64,000 bases of DNA from Eucommia ulmoides (GCA_016647705.1 CM028340.1:11175001-11239000), one strand, 5' to 3'. Positions 43,462 through 56,812 are shown, counted from the first letter of the stretch. Program-made: numbers and translations. The notes: a model not told the origin generated them from the sequence alone.

Positions 43462-44056
43462 GAATTTTGCTAGTCCTCGAGCGAAACATCTACACAATAA
43501 AATAAACTACCTCAACTAATTAACGAATTTAAAAACTAAAAACTAAAAACACAAACGAATAAAAATAACAACAACGTATGAGTTTTGAATTTCATCTATA
43601 CGACCAAAACATTTTCCCTCATCGTTCCCCAATTATATCGATTTCAAGAGTAAAATACACCGTGTGGTGTTCTAGAATTTCAACATTCAATTACAGTAAG
43701 CATCAATCTAGATCATGCTCAAGTGTGTGTGCGAAAACTCAATCATATAGGACTTGGTTCTATTTTTTATATTTAGCCAAGGGTATATCGGGAATATAAA
43801 ACAAGTTAACGTTATTAACTTAACGATACCCGAGGCACAATGCTTGGCGCTCAATCACACTCATCAACTGCAAAGATTAATTCGAAACAACCCTGAACTA
43901 GCATTTTAAGAATATTTTACTCACTTGTCAAAAGAAAAGAAAATTGAACTATATTTACATATGTTTTTTTTATTTTTATTTTTTTTACGACCACACCCCC
44001 AAACTTATTTGATTTGTACAATTTCACAGGTGTAGAAATATGAAAGAAAAATGACA
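43462..44056 (-). other. Element F noncoding internal region, distal part
   Basis: Conserved noncoding sequence. A PPT-like tract is near 43995-44010. The inverted-repeat arm TACTCACTTGTCA is near 43919. The partner arm is cut by the Copia solo LTR at TGACA and resumes at 53535. The frame at 43578-43799 is unsupported. Confidence 0.55.
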
Positions 44057-45788
44057 TGTTGATCCTAAAATTTTGATGAACAATTAAATGTTGATATTTT
44101 TTATGGAACTAACAGTTTGATTAAGTGTTTCAGTTTATTAGTTCAAATGAAGATATTATCACGAAGTAATTGTGAAAGATGCAAAGACAAATACTAAGAG
44201 ATTGAATATTTCGAAGAATCTAGGTGAAAACAACTATAATCTATTTTTACTCCTAATGTATCCTGATTAGGATCACACACGACACAAAACTAATTTTCAT
44301 GTTTATATGTGTTTTGATAGGATCCTAATTAGTGAAATTATTTGCTCCTATATGTAATTGAAGAAAAAAATAAAGATAATTGATTAAAATTGATTTTAAG
44401 ATTTTTGTGGAGCTAACCGAGAAACGAAATCGATTAAAGGGGTGAAAATGTCAAAGACAATAATTAAGGAAAAGAGTTCCAGCATAGGTAGTCGACAGGT
44501 AAGTCAACTTATGCTTAAAAGAAAAAGTCTTTGAATCTCCCGGATAACAGGTAGGTCAACCGTTGCTTAAAAGATGAACTCTCTGTATCTCTAGGTCGAT
44601 AGATAAGTTGACTTATAGCAATAGAATTTTGTCTTGGGCTACATCCTAAATTGGGCAGTCGACCGATGGATGTGTGTCTGTCGACTGATGACCAGTTTCA
44701 AATTTTGAGGATTTTGTGGATTTTGATTTAAATACTAGCCGTTAACTAGCCATTATTTGTTTAATTAGTTGAGAGATTTTAGGGATATGTATATTTTAAA
44801 GATATGATACTCCTATTTGAATATCCCCATTGATACGGTATGTATATTTTAAGTATTTCTCAAATTAGTACATTTAGCTCTTTCTATCCTATTTATTTGA
44901 GTTTGAGAAATATTTGAGGGACAAATTTGAATGTTTTGAAAGCTATAATTAATTCAAATATATCTAAAATGAAAGATAATGATATATGGGGTCTATATGT
45001 GCTTTTAAGATACTTATCATTTAAAAACTAGCAGTTGGAGGGCTTATTTCAATTCCCTATATATAAACCAATGGATTTCACATAACATAGATATCATATC
45101 AAGAACTATTCAGTTCATAAGCTTTTATAAAAGTAATCATTTTGATATTATTTTGAGAGATCAAATTGTGAGATCAATTATTGAAGAGTTCTTGAGTTAA
45201 AGTGTTGATTGTGTAAGCGACAACGAGTTGAGCTGTCTAGCGTTCCAATTTATAATTTTTCGGTGTTATCCGGGTGAAATATTTCCAAGCTATTAGTCTT
45301 TACTACATATTTATTTTTCTATATTTGCTTAGTTGATAAGATCTTGATAAAATCGTTTTCTTAACTTTAAATTGCATAAAAATATTTTAAAATAATTTTT
45401 GGTGAAAATCTGATTACATGCTAATTTGTGTATTTATCATAATCCGATTTTTGGTGAAAGTGTTCCAAGTATATTCTTAATTGGGTTTATTGCTATCATT
45501 GTTTTCTTGGTCAATTGATTGTATGATAAATCTTTTTTGAAATTTAAAAATATAAAAATTCTTTAAAAATAATTTGTGAGATAATCTGATTACGTGCTCA
45601 ATTTTTTGCTACCCGTATTATTTTTTATAATCAGATTTTTGTTTCCTTACTTAATTCTATCACTAGTAATTATCATGATATTAATCGAGTTTAAATTGAT
45701 TTGAAGTAGAAGAAGCTCCGAGTGGGAAGAACTTATCAATTTCTTGTAATTTGTGAGTTGTGTGTGGATTAGGTACTATTGAGAGTAT

Positions 45789-47165
45789 TGGTGGCCGCAA
45801 TTACGCGTCGCCATTTTCACCGCAAGCGTACAAGTCAAGTTTTAATACAGTTGACCTTTCGGTCAGATATCGTTCCATAAGGATTGGTTGAGAATATTGT
45901 CGAGTACCGCGATTATCATAACCCAACTTTATCTAGGCAATAAAAATGGTATTTAATTAATAAATACAAATACAACAATATTAATTTATCTAATTATACT
46001 AATATACTGGTAGGAAGTTTATGGGAATTATTTCCTAGGGATTAATATCGTTCACTTAAACGTGTTTGTTTCAATCTATTTTCATTAATGGTGGTCATCC
46101 TATCCGACAATCTCAGTTCGTAAACTCCCTCGCCATTTCTCCCGAGTGTAAGATGGGGGAATACGTGACTTCAGGTCAACAAAGAAGTCCCCCTCAACAT
46201 CTTAACGACCCTAGGTCACGTGAGTCTCGCCCCAACGTCATTGATTACACATTTTCCAACTCCCTCCCAGGTTATTGGATTGTCACGTTGTGTTTACCCT
46301 AATCCGAATCCGGGGTTACCTCGCCCGAGTGTCAAACCTCGTATTATTGGTATATCGCAACAAGCATAATAAACAATATAACATGACAAACACAATCAGA
46401 TAAACATGAACAGCCACTAACAAACCATCGATTTTATATAAACAACGTTTACATGAATTCAATCAAGCCCTAGACAATATATATTTAGCTAAACATGGTT
46501 GTATCCCTATATACAACTAGAAACAAACTAAATATATACAAACATTCAACCAAACTAAGAGAGAAAGAGAGAAACAAGGAAACTAGCCACATATCCGAAG
46601 ATTCGACGCTAACACCGTTCTGAGAATGCTGCATCCTTCTTCGCAACATGATCTTCCCTTGGTTGAATGGCCTCGAAGCTCTCAAGACTTCCCAAAATGT
46701 CTAACCCATGAAATAAAGGAGAAGGGATGATATAAATAGGATCAAACATATCCTAACATATCCGCAGAGTAACCGCCTAGGCGGTGGCTATGTCGGTTAG
46801 AATGATCACCTAGGCGACGGCTTGATCGCCTAAGCGGTGGAACAATGAGCCTAGTCTCTGCATTCTGACCACCTAGGCAGTGAAACTTTATAAACTTTAG
46901 GGCCTTCTCAGCATTTTCACCGCCAAGGCGGTGATTTCACCGACTAGGCCGTAAAACTGCAGTTCCGTATTTTGGTTTCTTTGCCATTTTTCCACCGCTC
47001 TGCTCCGATTTAACCGCTTAAGGACCGTTTTAGTCCATTTTCACTCCAAATACCTGTTTTATGACAAAAAGAATATAAACGAATTAAAATCTAATAAAGC
47101 GTACTAAACATACTTGAAAACTAATAAGTTCGGTTTAGAAATAGATAGGTAATTTATACCTATCA
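45789..47165 (-). repeat. Element G 3' LTR
   Basis: Plus strand TGGTGGCCGCAATTACGCG to TATACCTATCA. Palindromes with a CCTAGG centre lie at about 46770-46955 (ACCGCCTAGGCGGTGG and variants). CCTATTTATATCATC on the minus strand (near 46735) is a TATA candidate. Confidence 0.9.
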
Positions 47166-47181
47166 AATACCCCCAAATTTA
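47166..47181 (-). other. Element G polypurine tract
   Basis: The minus strand reads CTAAATTTGGGGGTATT next to the 3' LTR. Confidence 0.75.
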
Positions 47182-47694
47182 GAATTTTGCTAGTCCCGCG
47201 CAAAACACTCACACTAAAATGAAAAACACAAAGAAATGACTAACACAAACTACCTAAATATAAACAACCTAAACTTAACACTACACGAGTTTTACATTCT
47301 TCTATCGACCAACACATTTTCCCCTCAACAACCCCCAAATATTGCCAAGTTCAGAAGTAGCACGCACCATGTGGTGTTCTAGAATTTCGACACTCAATAT
47401 CAATAAAAACCATTCTAGATCTATATCAAGTGTGTGTGTGGGACATCAAATATATAACTATCCAAACACCGGATTGGATTATTCAATAACTAAGCTCATG
47501 ACTTAAACCGATAAGGATTAGGAAAACCATATGCTTGACTGGGCTCGACTATCCACTAATGTAGGTTCAGAAATTCATAGAGATTAATAGGGCTTGGTTC
47601 GGTTTTTGGACATTAGCCAAGGGTATCTCAAGATTAGAAAACAGGTGATCATTATTATTTAACGATACTCGAGGTACAAACTCTTATCGCTATT
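47182..47694 (-). other. Element G noncoding internal region, distal part
   Basis: Conserved family sequence (GTGGTGTTCTAGAATTTCGA, CACGAGTTTTACATTC). No gene seen. It ends at the solo LTR insertion. Confidence 0.55.
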
Positions 47695-49416
47695 TGTACG
47701 CCGAGGATTTACACCCTCGAAGTATATGACTACTCGCAAGTGTACGAGGTAAAAGTTTTAGTATGGTGTGATTGTGAAAGATCGGGTTATCGTATTCACA
47801 AGGATTGGTGTCGTTACTATTGAATACCGTGTTTGTCGTGATCTAACTTTATCTAGGTGAAAAACAAATGTATTTAATTAATTAAACTAATACTAATATA
47901 ACCTAAATTAACTACACTAATATGCAAATATGTTTTACAATGAAGAATTTCCTAGGGATTAACGTGTTTACAAATACGTGTTCAATTTCGATTTACTCAA
48001 GTTTACGGTGTTTGACCTATTTGACAATCTCGATACGTAAACTCCACCGCCTTCTTTCTCGAGTGTAAGATGGGGGAATACATGAATTCGAGTCAACGAA
48101 GAAGTCCCCCTCAACATCTTAATGACCCTAGGTCACGTGAGTCTTTCCCAGCGTCATTGATTACATACAATCCAACTCCCACCCGGGTTATTGGATCGTG
48201 CGTTGTATTTACCCTATCGACAATCTCCGTTCGTAAACTTCTTCGCCACCTCTCCTGAGTTTAAAATAGGGGATATAACGTGACTTTGTATCAATGAAAA
48301 AGTCCCCCCTCAATATCTTAAGGACCCTATGTCACATGAGTCTTTCCCCAACGTCATCGATTATCCACGATTCAAACCCCGACCGGGTTATAAAATCATG
48401 GCGTTTGTTTATCCGAATCCGAATCCGGGGTTTGTCAAAACCCCGTATTCTCCATTTATCAATCCAAGCATAATAAACAAATAATACGATAAACACAATC
48501 AAACTACGAAGAACAAACATAAATGCAACATCGAAATCATCCAAACAAATATATTTATAAATATACCGTTAATCCCTACTACAATCTATATTTAACTCCT
48601 GGTCATAATCGTATAAACATATAAATCGAGCTAAACATGCTCACATGATCCAAAGATAAATAAATATGGAAAAATAATCAAAACACTTAGCCTTGTCCGA
48701 AGATAAACCGCTAAGAACGCTCAACGATAGATTCACCGTCTTCTCCACTTCGGGATGTGAGCTCCACCTCTAAAACTCAACCATAGCCTAAATATGGCCT
48801 AAGGTTCCCAAATGGCCAGGGGTTAGCAAAGGATGGGAGAGGGAATGGTATTTATAGGCAAAAGATCTCAAAATATCTAAATAAAATATCTAGGTTGTGC
48901 AGAGGCTCACCGCCACAGCAACGGGATTTAGCGCCGCTGCGGTGGATAGGTCGGTTAGTTGATCACTGTGGCAATGAAGACAGCGGTGGCTTAGGAAGAA
49001 CATTCTGCTGGATCACCACCGCGACGGTGGATTTCACCGCTGTGGCGGTGGGCTGCCAGTAGCCTACTTATATTTCTCTGCTTCTTCACCACCACGACAG
49101 TGGGATTCACCGTTGCGGCGGTGGTCCGTCAGTAGCATTTTTTCTTTCTCAGCATCTTTACTGCCACGGCGGTGGTTTGGACGCCGCGGCGGTGGGCTTG
49201 TTTCACAATTTTGCCTCCGAGCTTGTTTTTGCCACCATTCTTTAAAACTTTTGGTTCAATCTCATCATTTTCGTTCCAGTTTCCTATCTTTTTGCGTCAC
49301 ACACCTGATTTATACAAAAAGTATGAAAACTAATTAAAACGTAATAAAATACTATATAAACATACAAAAACTAACTTAATTCGGTTTGGAAATACGTAGG
49401 TGGATCACACCTATTA
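47695..49416 (-). repeat. Solo LTR, long subfamily with CCGCGG-type palindromes
   Basis: Plus strand TGTACGCCGAGGA to CACACCTATTA, 1722 bp. Flanks CTATT (47690-47694) and CTATC (49417-49421). It has the doubled downstream block (about 48010-48440) and TATTTATAGGC near 48850. Deepest insertion level in the window (solo LTR in G, in Copia solo LTR, in F, in Copia). Confidence 0.87.
48903..49193 (-). promoter_or_regulatory. U3 palindrome cluster, CCGCGG/CTGTGG-centred class
   Basis: Copies include CACCGCTGTGGCGGTGG (about 49036), CACCGTTGCGGCGGTGG (about 49111), CTGCCACGGCGGTGG (about 49160) and GACGCCGCGGCGGTGG (about 49172). Arms CACCGC/GCGGTG are the same as in other classes; only the centre differs. 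Confidence 0.55.
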
Positions 49417-49421
49417 CTATC

Positions 49422-50485
49422 TCACACTCGTAACCCCAAACATTTAAAACACAACATTGAACAAGAATTTAAGATTTTTGCACTCACTTGTCAAAAGAAA
49501 CAAAAATAAAACTTTATGCACATAGTTTTTTTTCTTTTTTTTTTCTTTTTTTTTTAACAAACACCACACCCCCAAACTTATTCGATTATTATAATTTAAG
49601 GGGTATGAGAGATATGAACGAAAAACGACAAGTGAGTACACTAATTCCGAATCAATAAAAAATTCATATGAACCCCAACTGCTCACTTCAAGTAGCATAA
49701 ACTAATGCTACTTGATTTTACTCAATTTGCATATTTAGCTTAGCGACAATGGTTCTGAAAATTTTTAATTGGATATGGTATTTATACGTGTTCAGAATTG
49801 AAACGGTTATCGGCCTTGGCAGGGTAACAAGGGATAAAATGGTACAAGGTTGCTTCAAAAGAATCAAGCAATAAAAATGAAGGCCTAAATCATGCCTCCG
49901 GAATGATCTCACCTATAATTTCGCCTCAAGTTTCCCCCAATCAAGTTCTAGATTCCTCAAATTTGTCATGAACTTATTACTAAATAATCGGTGTCAAATC
50001 TTTTGAATAGCTATACAATGAGTCTATGTGATTGTGCATTTTAGGATCAGAATGATTTTTACCTAATCGACATGCCAAGCACACAAAACACACATGAATA
50101 GGTACTACCCTTGACCATGATAAATAATTAGGGGGTAATTTCATCATCAGGTAATTGGCCCATATGAATGCAAAACTCAGCATGCAACAACAAATACAAA
50201 CAAACACAAACTAACCTAAACGAACATGCACACGTAAAAAAAAAAAAAAATAACTTTAAACTACAACTAAAACATACTACATACTACACATCACTCCCAA
50301 CTTAAAACAGGACAATGTCCATATTAACCCAGTCAGCGATCCCAATGAAACCATAAAGCATTATAATAAAGACTGGGATTTAGAACACGTACTTAGGAGT
50401 CGAGAGAATCTCGCCTTCGATTCAAGTCGATTGTAATGGATTTAACTTTTTTTTTCCCTGGGGTGCCTCCCAAGAAACGCCTGAT
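49422..50485 (-). other. Element G noncoding internal region, proximal part
   Basis: Contains a PPT-like tract (complement of ACACCCCCAAACTTATT, about 49563-49580). Inverted-repeat arms are CACTCACTTGTCA (about 49483) and GACAAGTGAGTAC (about 49626). A second PPT-like tract is near 50288. The decayed hairpin GGAGTCGAGA/TCTCGCCTTC is near 50396-50420. Frames here are unsupported. Confidence 0.58.
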
Positions 50486-51477
50486 TTAAGGTCGTCGGTT
50501 TGACACAGTGAAGGGCTCATCAAAGAACAGTTTTTGCCCATAGTACGTGTCAAATAACACAACATACAGGTCTTGGTTGTGAATGCCCTCAAGCTTGGCG
50601 AGATATAGCATTGTTCGGCTCAGGCTCTCAACAAGATTCTTCTCCTTCTTCTGTGCTCGGTTGGCTTGAATGTACGATGCAAATGGTGACAGAGCATAAT
50701 TGAGCCATATCGGATCCTCATAAATGTGATCTTCTTGGATTGATGGAGGCATCAATAATTGGATCTCCAATGGTTGAGAATCACCATCGTCGAGCCATGC
50801 TTGGGTTCCCGTCTCATTCGATTCATCACTAATGAATGCTCACAAGCTCCTTTCGCTCATCTTTGGTTCATCCTGGTGGCTTTCATAATCGAATATAGCT
50901 TGATCGTCTCTCAGTGCCACCGCATATGACTCGGTCTCAATGAAGCAAATTAGCTGACCGATTTGTGTCTACAAAGACGTGTGGTCGCATAAATGTCGGC
51001 ACAAATTGTCTCAATAAAATCAAGATGATCCTCGTGCTTGTTGATCTAGTCATTTGTTTTCCTCAAGACTCTTTGACTCTCTCCTATGATGGTAGCGAGT
51101 ATTTCTTCCAGATTGAGGGAAGACTCGTCATCGTGATCCGAAGTGTCAATCCATGGCACCAAAGTGTTGTAACTATCCTCCAAACTTTGATAGCTTGAAG
51201 AAGAATTGCAACTTTGATAATCAAATGCCACCACGTCTTCCAATAACCAATAGGGCTCGTCCGCGGTTAATTGGTCGAAAGAGGTGGTACCGTTTCCTCT
51301 TTCAACCCAATTTCTTTTTGTAGCTTGTAACCCATCTAGGAAATTCAGTAGTTGACACTCCCTCGGGAAATAATGATTCGGGAACCGAAGTAGCAACACC
51401 CTGTGACGTTCCTAGGCACAGTATAATGATTCGAAATCTTGTTGAAAGAACCTAAAGAAGACTTGTCGAAGATCCAT
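50486..51477 (-). pseudogene. Element G gag remnant
   Basis: From the ATG at 51477 (MDLRQVFFRFFQQDFESLY), then a break. Next is LLLRFPNHYFPRECQLLNFL (an open part 51046-51399, 117 codons), ATKRNWVERGNGTTSFDQLT, SYQSLEDSYNTLVPWIDTSD, ESSLNLEEILATIIGESQRV, a break, then the C-terminal part (50486-50770, 94 codons): LLMPPSIQEDHIYEDPIWLN, LAKLEGIHNQDLYVVLFDTY and YYGQKLFFDEPFTVSNRRP-stop. 992 bp, so at least one frameshift. Same domain order as element C. Confidence 0.75.
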
Positions 51478-51593
51478 CTCCAAGTACCTCATAAACAAAA
51501 AACAAAACTAAAATGAAAAATTATAAATAAAATAAATGCCTAAATTAAAATCAAGTTATTTACTCACAATATCAATAATAATCTAAAACACAA

Positions 51594-51611
51594 TCCCCGG
51601 CAATGGTACCA
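51594..51611 (-). other. Element G primer binding site (tRNA-Asp)
   Basis: TCCCCGGCAATGGTACCA differs from the tRNA-Asp 3' end at two positions, six bases from the LTR. Confidence 0.8.
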
Positions 51612-51617
51612 AAAACT

Positions 51618-52976
51618 TGGTGGCCGCAATTACGCGTCGCCACTTTCAACGTAAGCGTAGGGGTCAAGTTTTAATACAGTGGACCTTTCAGTCGGATATC
51701 GTTCCACAGGAATATTGTCGAGTACCGCGATTATCATAACTCACCTTTATCTAGGCGATAAAAATGATATTTAATTAATAAATACTAATACTAAAATATT
51801 AATTTATCTAATTATACTAATATATTGGTAGGATATTTATGGGAATTATTGCCTAGGGATTAATATCGTTCACTTAAACGTGTTCGTTTCAATCTATTTT
51901 CATTAATGGCATTCATCCTATCCAACAATCTCAGTTCGTAAACTCCCTCGCCACCTCCCCCGAGTGTAAGATGGGGGAATACGTGACTTCGCATCAACGA
52001 AGAAATCCCCCTCAATGTCTTAACAACCCTAGGTCACGTGAGTCTCACCCCAACGTCATTGATTGCACACTTTTCAACTCCCTCCCGAGTTATTGGATCG
52101 TCACAATGTGTTTACCCTAGTCCGCATCCGAGGTTACCTTTCCCGAGTATCAAACCCCGTATTCTTGGTATATCGTAACAAGCATAATAAACAATACAAC
52201 ACGGCAAACACAATCAGATAAACATGAACAACCACTAACAAAACATCGATTTTATATAAACAACGTTTACATGAATTCAATCAAGCCCTAGACAATATAT
52301 GTTTAGCTAAACATGGTTGTAGCCCTATATATAACTAAAAACGAGCTAAACATATACAAACATTTAACGGAACTAAGAGAAAAACAATGAAACTAGCCGT
52401 ATATCCAAAGATCCGATGCCAAAACTATTCCAGGAATGCTTTTTCCTTCTTCGCAACGTGATCTTCCATTAGTCGAATGGCCTCGGAGCTCTCAAGACTT
52501 CCTAAAATGTCTAACCCTTGAAATGGAGGATAATGGAGAATATAAATAGGCTAAAAATATCCCAAAATATCCTAACATATCCACAAATCGACCGCCTAGG
52601 TAGTGGGTATGTCAGTTAGAATGATCGCCTAGGCGGTGGAACAGTGAGCCGAGTCTTTGCATTCTAACCAGCTAGGCAGTGGTTTCACCACCTAGGCGGT
52701 GAAACTTCAGGGCCTTCTCAGCATTTTCACCGCCTAGGCAGTGGTTTCACCTCCTAGGTCGTGAAACTACAGTTCTGCATTTTGGCTTCTTTGCCCTTTT
52801 TCCACCGCTCTACTTCGGTTTAACTGCTTAAGGACCTTTTTAGTCCCTTTTTTACTCCAAATACCTATTTTATGACAAAAAGAATATAAACAAATTAAAA
52901 TGTAATAAAACATACTAAACATACTCGAAAACTAACAAGTTCAGTTTGGAAATAGATAGGTAATTTATACCTATCA
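51618..52976 (-). repeat. Element G 5' LTR
   Basis: TGGTGGCCGCAATTACGCG to TATACCTATCA, 1359 bp. Palindromes lie at about 52590-52765 (CCTAGGCGGTGGAAC, CACCTAGGCGGTGAAAC, CACCGCCTAGGCAGTGG). TATAAATAGGC on the plus strand near 52540 is the TATA region (minus: CCTATTTATA). Confidence 0.9.
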
Positions 52977-53539
52977 AGTATCCAATCAGGAGTAGCTTAG
53001 TTTCAATCTCTTACGGTAAAGAGATTGAGGTGTTAATTCTTACTTTATAGAATTAATTGTGAGTGATTTATAAAGGTTCCATTCTTACCTGAGAAAATAA
53101 TAGTTAGAGCATTTCTGTGAGGTTTTGATTCTTTAGCCTAAAGTTCAAAAAGAATTAGGTTATTCTTGAGCCTGTAAAAAGTAGAGATTATTCCTAAGCT
53201 TGTGAAAAAGAATTTGTAAAGGTTGATTCTGAGCCTGTAAAAGAATCTTTGTGAGGGTTTGGTTCCTACTTTTAAAGAAATCTTGAGTTTAGTGGGTGCG
53301 AATCTCCATGGGGCTCGGAGGACTGGATTAGCCAAGAGTCGCTTGGTGAACCAAGATATATCGGTGAGTACTGCATTGTTTGTTTCCAAGAGATTATTAC
53401 ACTTATCCGCTACTATAAAGTAATAATTAATTTTAGGATAAAATTAATTGTTTGATTTTTGAAGTGATATTATTCTGATAATATTTTAATACTACCCAAT
53501 TCACCCCCCTCTTGGGTAGCTCACTAGGCCAACATGACA

Positions 53540-54254
53540 AGTGAGTACTCAAATACCGAACCAATCAACAGTTCGCCCAAAACCCAACTGCTAACTTCAA
53601 GTAGCATATACAATTGCTCACTTGATTTTGACTCAAATTGTGCCTTAGGTTTAGCGACATAGGTTTGGAAAAGGTTTTATTAGCCAGGGTATTTGTTACG
53701 TGTTCAAAATTGAAACGGCTTACAGGCTTCAACAAGGTAACGAGAGGTAAAACATATTATATAGTAGGCTTGAACGGCTCAAGCGATCAAAATGAATACC
53801 TAAATTATGTCTCCTGAGCTACCTTGCGTAGGATTTCACCTCAAGTTTCCCCCAATCAGGTTCTAGAATCCCTAAAATTGTCATGAACTATCTATTGAAT
53901 AATCGACATCAAATCGATTGAATAGATATACAATGAGTCTACGTGCTCGTGCAAATTAGGATCCACAATGACTTTTACCAAAATGAGATGTCAAACAAAC
54001 ATGCATACAATAAACTAAAACTACATAACTAACAAAAAGAAAACATACTAACATACTACACATCACCTTCAAACTTAAAACGGTCAGTGTCCACAATGAT
54101 CCAACATCGATCTCAACAATATAAGTAAAGCATGACAACGAATGGGGTTTAGAACACGTACCTGAGAGGTAAGACAATCTCATCTCCGAGTAAAGTTGGC
54201 GGTGATGCTCTAATTTATTTTGAAACTTGGGTTGCCTTCCAACAAGCGCTTGGT
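53540..54254 (-). other. Element F noncoding internal region, proximal part
   Basis: Resumes TGACAAGTGAGTAC after the Copia solo LTR. It contains GTAGCATATACAATTGC, a PPT-like tract (complement of CACCTTCAAACTTAAAAC near 54064), a decayed post-gag hairpin near 54165-54185 next to CACGTACCTG, and CAAGCGCTTGGTTTAAT at the gag end. No gene seen. Confidence 0.55.
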
Positions 54255-54284
54255 TTAATTTCCTCGGCTTGACATGGAGAAGGG
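54255..54284 (-). pseudogene. Element F gag, last codons
   Basis: The final codons (...PFSMSSRGN-stop) of the gag whose main part is at 59757-60698. Element H is inserted between them. Confidence 0.65.
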
Positions 54285-54289
54285 CTCGT

Positions 54290-55662
54290 AGATAGGTGTA
54301 ATTTACCTGTCTATTTCCAAACCGAACCTATTAGTTTTTGAGTATGTTTATTATGTTTTAATACATTTTTATGTGTTTTTGTCTAAATAAGGTGTGTGGG
54401 ATGAAAAATGATGAAAACGGATCATAAAAGATCAAATTAGATCAAGAACGATGGGAAAACAAGCAAAAGGTCAAAATTCAGAACCTGCAGCCTACTGCCG
54501 CGGTGGTAAAACCATTGCCACAGCTGTCAAAATACAGAGAAGGGCCTAAACTTTCTGCAAATCCACCGCCACGGCAGTAAAACAATAGAACTTCTCTACT
54601 TACACCGCTACATCTACCGTCGCAGCGGTAACACTGCCGACATGCCCACCGCCGTGGAGGTCACTCTACACAGATTTTAGATATTTTGTTCCCCATTTCT
54701 TCCTCATCTCCTCCATTTTTTCCATGAGAGACCCCATAGGGTTTAGAATACTTTGAGAGGTTTTTAGGGAATGCTCAACCAAATCCAAAGGAAAAGAACA
54801 CGTTGCGAAGAAGGAGAAGCGATCTGGGAACAGTTTTAGCGTCAAAACTTTAGATAACAACTAGTTCTCTTTGTTTCTTTCTTTATTTATTAACTTCATT
54901 TATTGTTTGAGTATGTTTATCTCATTTATCATTGTATCTACGGTTATGGCCGTTAACTAAACGGATATTGTCTAGGGATTCATATAATTTACGAATATGT
55001 TGTTTTGAAATCGATGTTTCGTTAATGATTGTTCTTCGTTATTTGATTTTGTTTACCATTATTCTTTAATTATAGTCTTGTTTAGATATATTGAGAATAC
55101 AAGGCTTGACACTCAGGAGAGGTAACTCCGAATTCGGACTAGGGTAAACACAATGCGATGATCTAATAACCTGGGAGGAAGTTCGAAAGTGTGCAATCAA
55201 TGACGTTGGGAAAAGACTCATGTGACTATGTGTTCTAAAAAATGCTAGAGGAGGACTTCGGCGTTAACACGAAATCACATATTCGTTCGCTATACACTCG
55301 GGAGAGGGAGTGAGCGAGTTTACGATACAGAGATTGTCAGATAAGTTGAACATCGTTAACATAAGTCAAACGAGTCAAACACATTGAAGTAAATGAAGTT
55401 AATCCCTAGATAATCCATCCCCTAAAACATCTCAATTTAGTTTATATAGTATAATTAGGTAAATTAGTATTTTAGTTTAGTATATTATTAATTATAAACA
55501 CATTTTTTATAGCCTAAATAAAGTTAGGTTATGATAATTACGGTACTCGATAATAATCTCAACCAATCCATGTGAACACGATAACATTAACTCTCCTAAT
55601 CTATACTAAAACTTGATTTGTACACTTGCGGTAAAAGTAGCGACGTAATTTATGCACTACCA
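54290..55662 (+). repeat. Element H 5' LTR
   Basis: Begins AGATAGGTGTAATTTACC (first base changed from T) and ends GCACTACCA. The U3 carries CCGCGG/CCACGG-centred palindromes at about 54494-54660. No clear TATA. One conserved downstream block near 55105-55320. Confidence 0.88.
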
Positions 55663-55668
55663 AGTTTT

Positions 55669-55686
55669 TGGCGTCGTTGTCGGGGA
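55669..55686 (+). other. Element H primer binding site (tRNA-Asp)
   Basis: TGGCGTCGTTGTCGGGGA, two C-to-T changes from the exact tRNA-Asp complement. Confidence 0.82.
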
Positions 55687-55807
55687 TTGTGTTTTAGATT
55701 ATTGTTGATATTGTGAGTAAATGACCTGATTTTAATTTAGACATTTCTTTTCTTTATAATCTTTTCTTCGTAGTTTTGTTTTTATTTTTCCTACAGGGTA
55801 CTCGAAG

Positions 55808-56812
55808 ATGTTAGATCAACAGGTAGGTACTTATGCAATTCTTTCAACAAGATTCCGAGCCATTTTATTTTTCTTGGGATCGTTATAAGCAGCTGCTATT
55901 TCGGTTCCCCAATCATGGTTTCCCGATGGATTGTCAACTTCCAAATTTCCTCGACGAGTTACGAGCCGCAACCAGAACGTGGGTGGAAGGAGGAAACGGT
56001 ACTTCCTCTTTATACAATGTAACTGCGGACGAAGCCATTTAGTTGTTAGAGGAACTGGCAACCAATGATTATCACTGTTGGAATTATTTACCAAGCCACC
56101 AAAGCTTGGGGGATAGTTTTACCGCCACAACGCCATAGATTAACATCCCAGACCAATATGTTGAGTCTTCCCCCACCCTGGAAGAAATATTTGTTAATCT
56201 TATTAGGGAGACTCAGGCATTCTGGAAGGAGACAAATGACTGGATCAATGAGCATGAAGATCGTTTTGACAACATTGAGATGATATGAGACCCTAAAGTC
56301 CCTGGAGACTCAAATCAATCAACTTATTTTTCTTCATTAAGACCGAGTTAGAGACGGTGGCACAAAGATATTAACAAATCACATCCGAATGTGAAAACCA
56401 GCATGAAGAATCGAATGTAGATGGAAGGCACTTGGGTGACATCGAAGACGATCAAGCTAATTGGGAGAGAATCCAAGTGTGGATTAACGATAGAGATTCA
56501 CATATTAATTGTTATGAGTTTTCAACATTTGAATTCCGGTTGGTGATGTCGCACTCGATCCAAGACGATCGCATCTACTAGGATCTGATGTAGCTCACCT
56601 ATCCTACCCCGTTTCTAGCTCTGTACATTCATGCTCTCCAAGCACATGATCTAGAGCAGAATCGAGTTGAAAGCCCAAGCCGATTAAAGCTAAATCTCAC
56701 CAGTCTTGAGGACATTCAAAACCAAGACCCGTACATGTTGTTGTATGACACGTACTATGGACGAAAGCCGCTCTTTGACGAGCCCTTCACCGTGTCAAGC
56801 CGACGACCTTAA
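55808..56812 (+). pseudogene. Element H gag remnant
   Basis: ATG at 55808 (MLDQQVGT), then a shift, LLFRFPNHGFPMDCQLPNFL, DELRAATRTWVEGGNGTSSL and VTADEAI-stop. Next are TNDWINEHEDRFDNIEM, then HSIQDDRIY-stop-DLM, LKLNLTSLEDIQNQDPYMLL, and YDTYYGRKPLFDEPFTVSSR ending RRP-stop at 56812. Overall length is 335 codons, the family's usual size. Multiple stops and compensating shifts make it dead. Confidence 0.75.

Larger units (their letters stand above)
45789..52976 (-). mobile_element. Element G: non-autonomous Gypsy-type retrotransposon
   Basis: LTRs of 1377 and 1359 bp and identical flanks AGTAT (45784-45788 and 52977-52981). tRNA-Asp PBS, decayed gag, PPT. Internal length without the nested solo LTR is 2.73 kb. 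Inserted in a Copia solo LTR, and among the clearest copies in the window. Confidence 0.92.
44057..53534 (+). repeat. Copia solo LTR (interrupted by element G)
   Basis: TGTTGATCCTAAAATTTTG at 44057 to CTAGGCCAACA at 53534, flanked by identical TGACA (44052-44056 and 53535-53539). Without element G it is 2285 bp. It matches the ends of the large Copia LTR (TGTTGATCC start; TACCCAATTCACC...CTTGGGTAG end). No internal Copia sequence, so LTR-LTR recombination is the likely origin. Confidence 0.88.

Noticed and set aside
43578..43799. Frames in the noncoding internal regions (also 4205-4432, 8023-8265, 36828-37124, 49980-50207, 53956-54183)
   Set aside because: Sister copies have stops at corresponding places and no protein family is recognisable. 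Some repeat between copies only because the DNA is shared.
44057..53534. A full second Copia element
   Set aside because: Only LTR sequence is present on both sides of element G; no PBS, gag or pol, and the flanks are an exact 5-bp duplication, so it is a solo LTR.
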